Shown here: positions 8,338 through 14,685 of the stretch, piece after piece
How the letters are laid out: every line of letters begins with the position of its first letter
Position numbering within the stretch: the first letter of the stretch is position 1
From: JAVBLQ01 sp031553435
Lineage (GTDB): Bacteria; Bacteroidota; Bacteroidia; Bacteroidales; Azobacteroidaceae
Length of the DNA stretch: 26,501 bases
Assembly (NCBI GenBank): GCA_031553435.1
Contig: JAVBLQ010000055.1
Coordinates: 1 to 26,501, forward strand
Reading direction: 5' to 3'
Notes under the pieces: model-generated
Seen by the model: the letters and a program-made list of their open reading frames with translations, nothing else
Database searches by the model: none
Told to the model about the DNA's origin: nothing
Translations under genes and position numbers: made by a program

Positions 8338-8427
8338 TAAAAATCAAAAAAAAATTGGCAACGAAATAATAAATATACATCACATCCGTTTATTTAAAAT
8401 CAAGCTATTTTTGATGCTACATAGATT

Positions 8428-8497
8428 GTCGTAAAATTTACGCCTGTCGTAGCAAAATTTACGCCTGTTGTAGCGAAATTTACGCCTGTCGTAAATT
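8428..8497. repeat. Tandem repeat, 21-base unit, upstream of the HU-related gene
   Basis: Units 8428-8445 (18 bases), 8446-8466 and 8467-8487 (21 each) and a partial 8488-8497 share gtcgta, a variable 3-base insert (absent, gca or gcg), then aaatttacgcct. Each unit carries a near-palindrome (cgta...aaatttacg). It lies 70-140 bases before the HU-related start, so an array of protein binding sites is possible. Confidence 0.65.
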
Positions 8498-8525
8498 AAA
8501 AGCAAAACTGATGAAAAAATATTAC

Positions 8526-8539
8526 GGGTAATATTACCC
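8526..8539. promoter_or_regulatory. Perfect 14-base palindrome, possible operator
   Basis: gggtaatattaccc is exactly self-complementary and centred 33 bases before the HU-related ATG. Position and symmetry suit a dimeric regulator, perhaps the gene's own product; this is inference. Confidence 0.45.
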
Positions 8540-8565
8540 ACTTAACTATTAATAATTAAAATTTT

Positions 8566-8943
8566 ATGAAGATTAAACTCGTTCAAAGAAGAAACCCGCA
8601 GGAACCTCAATCACCTGCAAAGTATTACGCAGCTCCTAAAAATGATGGCAGAATGGAACTGGATGATTTGGCAGAACAAATTTCAGGTCGATCATCCTTG
8701 ACACACGGAGACATTCTGAATGTTTTACAAAACCTTACCGAAGTAATCCCATTCCACCTGATGGCAGGGAAAAGTATTAATCTTGGAAATCTGGCAACTA
8801 TAAGACTTTCGTTCAGTGGAAAAGGCGTGGAGAGTCCTGAAGATTTTAATACACATATGATTAAAACTAAGCGAATCATCTTTACACCGGGAACCAAACT
8901 AAAAGATCAAATAGGCAGAATGAAATTTGAAACAGACAAATAA
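8566..8943 (+). CDS. HU-related DNA-binding protein (TIGR01201 type)
   Basis: 125 residues matching the Bacteroidetes-specific HU-like family: an N-terminal strand KIKLVQRRNP, a helical segment MELDDLAEQISGRSSLTHGDILNVLQNLTEVIPFHLMAGKS that parallels the HU dimerisation helices, then GNLATIRLSFSGKGV and a basic C-terminal part. The family usually stands alone or near phage- or element-like genes; its DNA target is unknown. It differs from classical HU by the longer N-terminal arm and an extended loop (VESPEDFNTHMIKT). A perfect palindrome and a 21-base tandem repeat lie just upstream. Could act in nucleoid structure or as a local repressor. Confidence 0.85.
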   Translation: MKIKLVQRRNPQEPQSPAKYYAAPKNDGRMELDDLAEQISGRSSLTHGDILNVLQNLTEVIPFHLMAGKSINLGNLATIRLSFSGKGVESPEDFNTHMIKTKRIIFTPGTKLKDQIGRMKFETDK

Positions 8944-8992
8944 TAAGTTTTGTCTTTCAAAATTTAATTCCGTTCTTTGCATTGTTAAACAT

Positions 8993-9070
8993 GAAGACAC
9001 GGAGACACAAAGATTATTTAACGCAGATGCTGTTAATACATAAACTCTTCGTGTCTTGGTGTCTTTGTGT
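8993..9070. repeat. Octad word hairpin (gacacgga / gtgtcttN)
   Basis: Left arm 8993-9012 has gacacgga then gacacaaa; right arm 9047-9070 has cgtgtctt, ggtgtctt, tgtgt. The arms are largely complementary around a 34-base loop, and the words have 8-base register. A 60-codon frame across it (8982-9164) is an artefact of the repeat. Confidence 0.55.
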
Positions 9071-9090
9071 TTTATTTATTTTACGAATGA

Positions 9091-9267
9091 ATGAAAAAGA
9101 AGGTTTTAAAAATAACAACAAACGACTATCTGAAAGCAATCAAAAAAGCGAACAGGGAGATTGAACTTTCCCAATCGCCCGGATGGTCGGCAAAACATAA
9201 AATACACAAAAGCAAAAAAACTTACGATCGAAAGAGAGATAAAAAAGACTTTTTGTCGGAAGATTAA
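9091..9267 (+). CDS. Conserved small basic protein, 58 residues
   Basis: ATG 9091 opens a 58-codon frame ending at TAA 9265-9267. The product is lysine-rich: MKKKVLKITTNDYLKAIKKA, then NREIELSQSPGW and HKSKKTYDRKRDKK. The combination of an N-terminal DYLKAIKKANREIE helix and a central HKSKKxYDRKR box is one I associate with small hypothetical proteins seen repeatedly in Bacteroidales genomes, though I cannot cite a named family. The strong basic charge suggests nucleic-acid or ribosome binding. A longer overlapping frame in another register (from 8982) runs through a repeat and is less credible. It is followed directly by a heptad repeat and then proB. Confidence 0.6.
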   Translation: MKKKVLKITTNDYLKAIKKANREIELSQSPGWSAKHKIHKSKKTYDRKRDKKDFLSED

Positions 9268-9302
9268 TTCACTTTCACATTTCGATTTTCAATTCTCAAT
9301 TA
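9268..9302. repeat. Pyrimidine-rich heptad repeat before proB
   Basis: Five 7-base words beginning with ttcactt, tcacatt and ending in tcaatta start on the first base after the preceding stop codon and end 5 bases before the proB ATG. Confidence 0.5.
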
Positions 9303-9307
9303 AGTAA

Positions 9308-10390
9308 ATGTTCGAATTTAAAAAGATAGCAGTAAAAATAGGCAGCCAGGTATTAACCCGGAAAGATGGAACCCTGGATATTACGCGCATGTCTGCCATT
9401 GTAGATCAGGTTGCCGAACTTCATAAAAAAGGAATTGACATAATCTTAGTTTCTTCAGGAGCAGTAGCCTCCGGACGAAGTGAAATTAAACCTCAGAAAA
9501 AACTGGATGCAGTTTCACAGCGTCAATTGTTTTCTGCTGTTGGGCAGGCCAAGCTTATCAATCGTTATTATGAACTGTTTCGTGAACATGGGATTTCCTG
9601 CGGTCAGGTATTGACTACGAAGGAAAACTTCAGTTCCCGTCGTCATTACCTTAATCAGAAGAATTGTATGACGATTATGTTGGAAAATAAAGTGATTCCT
9701 ATTGTCAACGAAAACGATACAATCTCCGTTACAGAACTCATGTTTACGGATAATGACGAACTTTCCGGACTCATCGCTACCATGATGGGAATGGAAGCAT
9801 TGATTATCCTCAGTACTATCGATGGAATTTACAACGGAAATCCAAACGACCCGGAAGCTGAAGTGATTAAAGAAATTTACGGAGAAAAACAAGATTTATC
9901 TCAGTATATACAATCCGAAAAATCAACTTTTGGTAGAGGAGGAATGATTACCAAATACAATATCGCCCGGAAAGTGGCGGAAGAAGGTATTTGTGTTATC
10001 ATTGCCAATGGCAAACGTGATAATATTCTTCCCGAGTTGATAAAAAAAGAAAGTAAACAAATCTGTACCCGGTTTATTCCCAATGAGAAAACAGTTTCCA
10101 ATGTAAAAAAGTGGATTGCTCACTCGGAAGGTTTTGCTAAAGGCGAAATTCATGTGAATCAGGGAGCTAAAGAAGCATTACTGGGAGACAAAGCAACTTC
10201 ACTGCTTGCTGTAGGTATTACATCCATTAAAGGTGAATTTGAAAAAGATGATATAGTGAAAATAGTCGATGAACAAGGCGTTCAGATTGGAGTGGGCCGC
10301 ACAGGATTCGATAGTATCAAAGTATTAGAGATGATTGGGAAGAAAGGAAACAAACCCATTATACATTATGATTATTTATATTTGGACTAA
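9308..10390 (+). CDS. proB: Glutamate 5-kinase
   Basis: First step of proline synthesis: ATP plus glutamate to gamma-glutamyl phosphate. The 360 residues comprise an amino-acid-kinase domain (about 1-255) with KIGSQVL (10-16) for phosphate binding, SSGAVASGRSEI (50-61), NENDTISVTELMFTDNDELS (134-153) for substrate and nucleotide, and GRGGMITK (210-217), then a C-terminal PUA domain (about 275-360) beginning KGEIHVNQGAKEALL. The PUA domain takes part in proline feedback in E. coli. The gene starts 41 bases after the small basic gene and is followed by proA after a 34-base gap with a hairpin. Confidence 0.96.
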   Translation: MFEFKKIAVKIGSQVLTRKDGTLDITRMSAIVDQVAELHKKGIDIILVSSGAVASGRSEIKPQKKLDAVSQRQLFSAVGQAKLINRYYELFREHGISCGQVLTTKENFSSRRHYLNQKNCMTIMLENKVIPIVNENDTISVTELMFTDNDELSGLIATMMGMEALIILSTIDGIYNGNPNDPEAEVIKEIYGEKQDLSQYIQSEKSTFGRGGMITKYNIARKVAEEGICVIIANGKRDNILPELIKKESKQICTRFIPNEKTVSNVKKWIAHSEGFAKGEIHVNQGAKEALLGDKATSLLAVGITSIKGEFEKDDIVKIVDEQGVQIGVGRTGFDSIKVLEMIGKKGNKPIIHYDYLYLD

Positions 10391-10393
10391 ATA

Positions 10394-10416
10394 AGTGAAG
10401 AACTTAGTTCTTCACT
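10394..10416. other. Perfect short hairpin between proB and proA
   Basis: Ten base pairs (agtgaagaac with gttcttcact) around a 3-base loop, starting 4 bases after the proB stop and ending 9 bases before the proA ATG. No U-run, so more likely an mRNA processing or translation-modulating hairpin than a terminator. Confidence 0.6.
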
Positions 10417-10424
10417 CTTATATT

Positions 10425-11663
10425 ATGGAAATATTCAAAAAATCGACGGAAGCAATCAAATCTTTGCTTTTAGTTAATGAGGCAACAATCAATGAAATAT
10501 TGAAAACAGTTGCCGATGAGGCCGTGTTGCAAACAAACTATATTCTTTCGGAAAATCAAAAGGATTTGGATAGAATGGATCAAAATGATCCTAAATATGA
10601 TCGCTTAAAATTAACTCCGGAAAGAATCAAAGATATCGTTGCAGACATGAAGAATGTAGCAACTCTTTCATCTCCCACAGGTCATATAATATCTGAAACA
10701 ATTCGTCCGAATGGAATGAAAATCAGAAAAATATCTGTTCCTTTCGGAGTAATAGGAATTATATACGAAGCGCGTCCGAATGTAAGCCTTGATGTCTTCT
10801 CCCTTTGCCTGAAGTCGGGAAATGTTTGTATTTTAAAAGGAGGATCTGATGCAGAATATTCAAATATTGCCATTGTTAGTATTATCCGGAATGTGTTGGG
10901 AAAATTTGGTTTAGATCCCAATATCTGTACTTTACTTCCTTCGGAGAGAGAAGCGACAACCGCGTTATTAAATGCTGTTGGATATGTCGATCTGATTATT
11001 CCAAGAGGAAGTCAGTCATTAATCAATTATGTCAGAGAAAATGCGAGTATTCCTGTTATAGAAACAGGAGCAGGTATTTGCCATACATATTTTGATGATT
11101 GTGGAGATAAGGAAAAAGGACAAGCCATTATTCATAATGCAAAAACTCGTCGTGTAAGTGTTTGTAATGCTTTGGATTGTTTGATTATTCATCAGAAAAG
11201 ATTGCCGGATCTGGCATTTCTTTGTAACAAATTATCAGAAAGCAATGTTATGATTTATGCTGACGAGCAAGCTTATCAGGCATTGAATGGTAATTATCCG
11301 GCACGTTTACTACAACATGCAACAAACGAAAGTTTTGGAACCGAATTTTTAGACTATAAAATGAGTATAAAAACGGTTGAAAGTATGAAGGAAGCTATTC
11401 AACATATAGCTTTGTATAGTTCAAAACACAGTGAATGTATTATCTCTGAAGATAAAGAAAATATAGCTTTATTTCAGAAAGCGGTAGATGCTGCCTGTGT
11501 TTATGCCAACGTTTCGACTGCATTCACTGATGGAGCGCAATTTGGTTTGGGAGCAGAAATCGGGATTAGTACTCAAAAGCTTCATGCCAGAGGTCCAATG
11601 GCTTTAGAAGCATTAACCTGCTATAAATGGATTATAGATGGGGATGGGCAGATCAGAGTTTAA
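10425..11663 (+). CDS. proA: Gamma-glutamyl phosphate reductase
   Basis: Second step of proline synthesis: NADPH-dependent reduction of gamma-glutamyl phosphate to glutamate semialdehyde. The 412 residues match the ALDH-superfamily ProA length. Seen: VPFGVIGIIYEARPNV (105-120), LKGGSDAEYSN (137-147), IPRGSQSLI (192-200), catalytic Cys247 in RRVSVCNALD, and the C-terminal RGPMALEALTCYKW. I chose ATG 10425 because the alternative GTG at 10395 begins inside a perfect hairpin and adds residues absent from the family. Follows proB as an operon and precedes N-succinylornithine carbamoyltransferase. Confidence 0.96.
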   Translation: MEIFKKSTEAIKSLLLVNEATINEILKTVADEAVLQTNYILSENQKDLDRMDQNDPKYDRLKLTPERIKDIVADMKNVATLSSPTGHIISETIRPNGMKIRKISVPFGVIGIIYEARPNVSLDVFSLCLKSGNVCILKGGSDAEYSNIAIVSIIRNVLGKFGLDPNICTLLPSEREATTALLNAVGYVDLIIPRGSQSLINYVRENASIPVIETGAGICHTYFDDCGDKEKGQAIIHNAKTRRVSVCNALDCLIIHQKRLPDLAFLCNKLSESNVMIYADEQAYQALNGNYPARLLQHATNESFGTEFLDYKMSIKTVESMKEAIQHIALYSSKHSECIISEDKENIALFQKAVDAACVYANVSTAFTDGAQFGLGAEIGISTQKLHARGPMALEALTCYKWIIDGDGQIRV

Positions 11664-11665
11664 AT

Positions 11666-11701
11666 TTACACAGATGTGTTTCTTTGTTTATCTCTGTGTA
11701 A
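11666..11701. repeat. Inverted repeat between proA and the carbamoyltransferase gene
   Basis: ttacacaga (11666-11674) pairs perfectly with tctgtgtaa (11693-11701) around an 18-base loop. It starts 3 bases after the proA stop and ends 18 bases before the next ATG. Confidence 0.5.
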
Positions 11702-11719
11702 CAAAAAAAAATATAAAAT

Positions 11720-12670
11720 ATGAAATACTTCACAAATGTAAAAGATTTAGGTGACTTAAATGTTGCTTTACAAGACGCTTTCGAGATAAAGAAAAATCGT
11801 TTTGGCTATAAACATTTAGGAGAAAATAAGACACTTTTGATGGTATTTTTCAACTCCAGTCTGAGAACACGCCTCAGTACACAAAAAGCTGCTATGAACC
11901 TGGGAATGAATACCATCGTGCTGGATATTAACCAGGGAGCATGGAAACTGGAAACAGAACGCGGAGTTATTATGGATGGAGATAAACCCGAACATATACT
12001 GGAAGCCATTCCTGTAATGGGATGCTACTGTGATGTAATTGGTGTGCGTTCATTTGCTCAGTTTGAGAATAAAGAAGATGATTACAATGAAAAAATAATC
12101 AATCAGTTTATTCAATATTCCGGAAAACCGGTTTTCAGTATGGAAGGTTCTTCCGGTCATCCCTTGCAGGCATTTGCAGATTTGATTACTATTGAGGAAT
12201 ATAAGAAAAAAGATCGTCCGAAAGTAGTATTGACGTGGGCGCCACATCCGCGTGCGCTTCCGCAGGCAGTTCCTAATTCTTTTGCTGATTTTATGAATGA
12301 AGCCAATGTAGATTTTGTGATTACTCATCCGGAAGGATATGAATTAGCTCCTCAATTTGTACGTGGGGCAAAAGTTACACATGATCAAAAAGAAGCATTT
12401 AAAGATGCCGATTTTATTTATGCCAAGAATTGGTCTGCATATAAAGATCCTAATTATGGGCAGATTATCTCCAAAGATATGAACTGGACGGTTGATTCAG
12501 AACTTATGAAACTTACCAATGAAGCATATTTTATGCACTGTCTACCGGTCAGAAGAAATATGATCGTTTCGGATGATGTCATAGAAAGTCCGCAGTCGAT
12601 TGTGATTCAGGAAGCTGCCAACAGAGAAATATCAGCACAGGTAGTATTGAAGAGAATATTAGAAGGGTGA
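11720..12670 (+). CDS. argF': N-succinylornithine carbamoyltransferase
   Basis: Transfers carbamoyl from carbamoyl phosphate to N-succinylornithine, in the succinylated arginine pathway of Bacteroidetes. At 316 residues it contains the carbamoyl-phosphate loop NSSLRTRLST (45-54), HPLQAFADL, and MHCLPVRR. The residue that separates the two acyl-ornithine enzymes is Pro90 in DGDKPEHI: published work on the Bacteroides fragilis and Xanthomonas enzymes showed Pro90 gives succinyl and Glu92 gives acetyl specificity. I therefore assign the succinyl type. Co-directional with proB and proA, so both branches from glutamate are adjacent. Start 11720 is the only ATG that gives this numbering. Confidence 0.94.
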   Translation: MKYFTNVKDLGDLNVALQDAFEIKKNRFGYKHLGENKTLLMVFFNSSLRTRLSTQKAAMNLGMNTIVLDINQGAWKLETERGVIMDGDKPEHILEAIPVMGCYCDVIGVRSFAQFENKEDDYNEKIINQFIQYSGKPVFSMEGSSGHPLQAFADLITIEEYKKKDRPKVVLTWAPHPRALPQAVPNSFADFMNEANVDFVITHPEGYELAPQFVRGAKVTHDQKEAFKDADFIYAKNWSAYKDPNYGQIISKDMNWTVDSELMKLTNEAYFMHCLPVRRNMIVSDDVIESPQSIVIQEAANREISAQVVLKRILEG

Positions 12671-12775
12671 CAAGTTACAGGTTACAGGTTACAAGTTACA
12701 GGTTACGAGAGATATAGACTATTCATGTAACTCGTAACCAGTAACTCGTAACCTGTAACTCGTAACCAGTAACTC
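12671..12775. repeat. Long heptad hairpin, gttac family
   Basis: The left arm 12671-12709 consists of 7-base words (agttac + 1, aggttac) and the right arm 12727-12775 of the complementary words (gtaactc, gtaacca, gtaacct), around a short unique loop (about 12710-12726). It starts right after the TGA stop of the carbamoyltransferase and ends 7 bases before the metY ATG. The same word family recurs at 24338-24420. Confidence 0.75.
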
Positions 12776-12782
12776 AAAAAAT

Positions 12783-14057
12783 ATGAAACAATTAAGTCCG
12801 GAAACAATTTGCGTACAGGGAGGATGGAATCCCAAAAAAGGAGAACCAAGAGTTCTACCGATATATCAAAGTACAACATTCAAGTACGAAACCAGTGATC
12901 AAATGGCGAAATTATTTGACCTGGAAGAAACGGGTTATTTTTATACTCGTTTACAAAATCCCACAAATGATGCTGTGGCTGCTAAATTAGCTGCATTGGA
13001 GGGTGGAGTGGGAGCGATGCTGACTTCTTCCGGACAAGCTGCAAATTTTTATGCCATATTCAATATTTGCTCTTCAGGAGATCATTTTGTTAGTGCATCT
13101 ACTATTTACGGAGGAACATTCAATCTTTTTGGTGTCACACTGAAAAAGTTAGGAATCGAGGTGAGCTTTATTGATCAGGATGCCGGCGAAGAAGAAATTA
13201 AGAAAGCATTTCGTCCGAATACAAAGGCTCTTTTTGCTGAAACCATTGCCAATCCGGGACTCAAAGTATTGGATATTGAGAAATTTGCGGATATTGCACA
13301 TAGTCAGGGAGTTCCTTTGATTATAGATAATACTTTTGCAACACCGATCAATTGTCGTCCGTTTGAGTGGGGAGCAGACATTGTGGTACATTCAACGACT
13401 AAATATCTTGATGGACACGCAACAAGCGTGGGCGGAGCTGTTATTGATAGTGGAAACTTTGATTGGGATGCTTATGCCGATAAATTCCCCGGACTTACTC
13501 AGCCTGATGATTCTTATCATGGACTAATTTATACAAAAGCTTTTGGAAAAGGTGCTTACATAACTAAAGCAACAGTACAACTCATGCGTGATTTAGGTGC
13601 TATCCAATCTCCTCAAAATGCATTTTTGACCAACATCGGAATTGAAACACTCCATTTGAGAATGCAACGCCACTGCGAAAATGCACAAAAAATAGCTGAA
13701 TTTCTTGAAAATAATGATAAAATTAATTGGGTAAATTATTGCGGACTGAAAAGCAATAAATATTACGAATTAGGACAAAAATATTTGCCTAAAGGTTCTT
13801 GTGGTGTAATCACATTCGGACTGAAAGGAGGAAGGGAAAAATCCATTCAATTCATTGATAAACTTCAATTAATTGCAATCGTTACACATGTGGCTGATGC
13901 CCGTACTTGTGTTTTGCATCCTGCAAGCCACACACATCGACAGATGAATGATGAGCAATTGATTGCAGCAGGCGTAGCTCCTGATCTCATCCGTTTATCC
14001 ATTGGTATTGAAAATGTAAATGATATTATTGGGGATATTGAGCAAGCATTGAAGTGA
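12783..14057 (+). CDS. metY: O-acetylhomoserine sulfhydrylase (PLP enzyme)
   Basis: Makes homocysteine from O-acetylhomoserine and sulfide, the direct sulfhydrylation route to methionine. The 424 residues fit the Cys/Met-metabolism PLP family, subgroup MetY: ETICVQGGWNPKKGEPRVLPIYQSTTF, YTRLQNPTNDAVAAKLAALEGG (54-75), Asp182 in LIIDNTFATP that holds the PLP ring nitrogen, and Lys207 in HSTTKYLDGH forming the Schiff base. The long KFPGLTQPDDSYHGLIY insert separates it from cystathionine gamma-synthase/lyase. Close relatives use other acyl-homoserines, so the acyl group is inferred. It sits downstream of a heptad hairpin and may be cotranscribed with the genes before it. Confidence 0.92.
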   Translation: MKQLSPETICVQGGWNPKKGEPRVLPIYQSTTFKYETSDQMAKLFDLEETGYFYTRLQNPTNDAVAAKLAALEGGVGAMLTSSGQAANFYAIFNICSSGDHFVSASTIYGGTFNLFGVTLKKLGIEVSFIDQDAGEEEIKKAFRPNTKALFAETIANPGLKVLDIEKFADIAHSQGVPLIIDNTFATPINCRPFEWGADIVVHSTTKYLDGHATSVGGAVIDSGNFDWDAYADKFPGLTQPDDSYHGLIYTKAFGKGAYITKATVQLMRDLGAIQSPQNAFLTNIGIETLHLRMQRHCENAQKIAEFLENNDKINWVNYCGLKSNKYYELGQKYLPKGSCGVITFGLKGGREKSIQFIDKLQLIAIVTHVADARTCVLHPASHTHRQMNDEQLIAAGVAPDLIRLSIGIENVNDIIGDIEQALK

Positions 14058-14068
14058 TAATTTTTGCT

Positions 14069-14076
14069 TATATTTG
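14069..14076 (+). promoter_or_regulatory. Candidate promoter -7 box for the toxin-antitoxin pair
   Basis: TATATTTG matches TAnnTTTG, starts 11 bases after the metY stop and lies 36 bases before the DUF433 start. An attg lies 17 bases further upstream, a weak -33 partner. Confidence 0.4.
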
Positions 14077-14111
14077 TCATAGCTTTATAAAATTATTAAT
14101 AGCAATAGTTT

Positions 14112-14339
14112 ATGGAAAATCTAGTATCATACATATCAATTGACCCTGATGTCAGATTTGGGAAACCGTGTATTAAGGGCACAAGAATTGCCGTTGTTGA
14201 TATTTTACAATGGTTAGCTTCTGGTATGACGCAAGAAGAAATTATCAATGATTATCCCTTAGAAAATATTCATATCCGGGCTGCCCTTAGTTTCGCTGCC
14301 AACAGAGAATCTTATATAAAAATTATAACTGCTGCATGA
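14112..14339 (+). CDS. DUF433 antitoxin-like protein
   Basis: 75 residues typical of DUF433: YISIDPDVRFGKPCIKGTRI (7-26), then a helix-turn-helix-like segment VVDILQWLASGMTQEEIINDYPLENIHIRAALSFAA. DUF433 proteins are the antitoxin and DNA-binding partner of PIN-like DUF5615 toxins, and the following gene is exactly that toxin. The stop overlaps the toxin start (ATGA), the standard coupled layout. The antitoxin is intact while the toxin is frameshifted. Confidence 0.9.
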   Translation: MENLVSYISIDPDVRFGKPCIKGTRIAVVDILQWLASGMTQEEIINDYPLENIHIRAALSFAANRESYIKIITAA

Positions 14340-14685
14340 ACTTGCGATTATTGCTTGATGCTAATTTGTCTTGGCGTTCTGTTCCGGTCTTAAAGGAGTT
14401 TTTTGATGATTGTTTTCATGTTGATGACATCGGATTAAAAGTTCCTGCAAAGGATAAAAAAATAGGGAGTATGCCAAGACAAATGATTTAATTATCGTCA
14501 CCAATGATGAAGATTTTTTAAATCTGTTGGTTTTAAAAGGATTTCCTCCTAAAATTGTACTTTTGAAAACCGGCAATCAAGTCAGAACGGCTATTGAAAA
14601 TTTATTAATCCACATGAAATCCCAAATCTCAGAACTTTATTCTACTAATGAGTATGGTTTGTTGGAAATTGTAAATCCACTATAA
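14336..14685 (+). pseudogene. DUF5615 PIN-like toxin, broken by a one-base frameshift
   Basis: The frame from ATG 14336 gives MNLRLLLDANLSWRSVPVLK and continues to KVPAKDKKI, then goes out of register and stops at 14489-14491 after 51 residues. The next frame continues the family exactly: EYAKTNDLIIVTNDEDFLNL, GFPPKIVLLKTGNQ and on to a stop at 14683-14685. The family reads IWEYAK here, so a T appears to be missing in the tract near 14463 (aaaaaaatagggag). Asp8 (LLDANLS) and the second acidic group (VTNDEDF) of the PIN-like site are thus in different frames. A run of seven A lies at the break, so slippage adding one A could restore a full product with a changed residue pair. Either decay, a sequencing slip or a slippage switch. 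Confidence 0.85.

Noticed and set aside
8338..8360. T/A-rich stretch after the Msr gene as an intrinsic terminator
   Set aside because: There is no GC-rich stem before the T-run.
8982..9164. 60-codon frame from 8982
   Set aside because: It runs through the octad hairpin and overlaps a better small gene (9091-9267) in another frame.
10395..10424. GTG start giving proA ten extra residues
   Set aside because: The extension is translated from a perfect hairpin; ATG 10425 matches the family N terminus.
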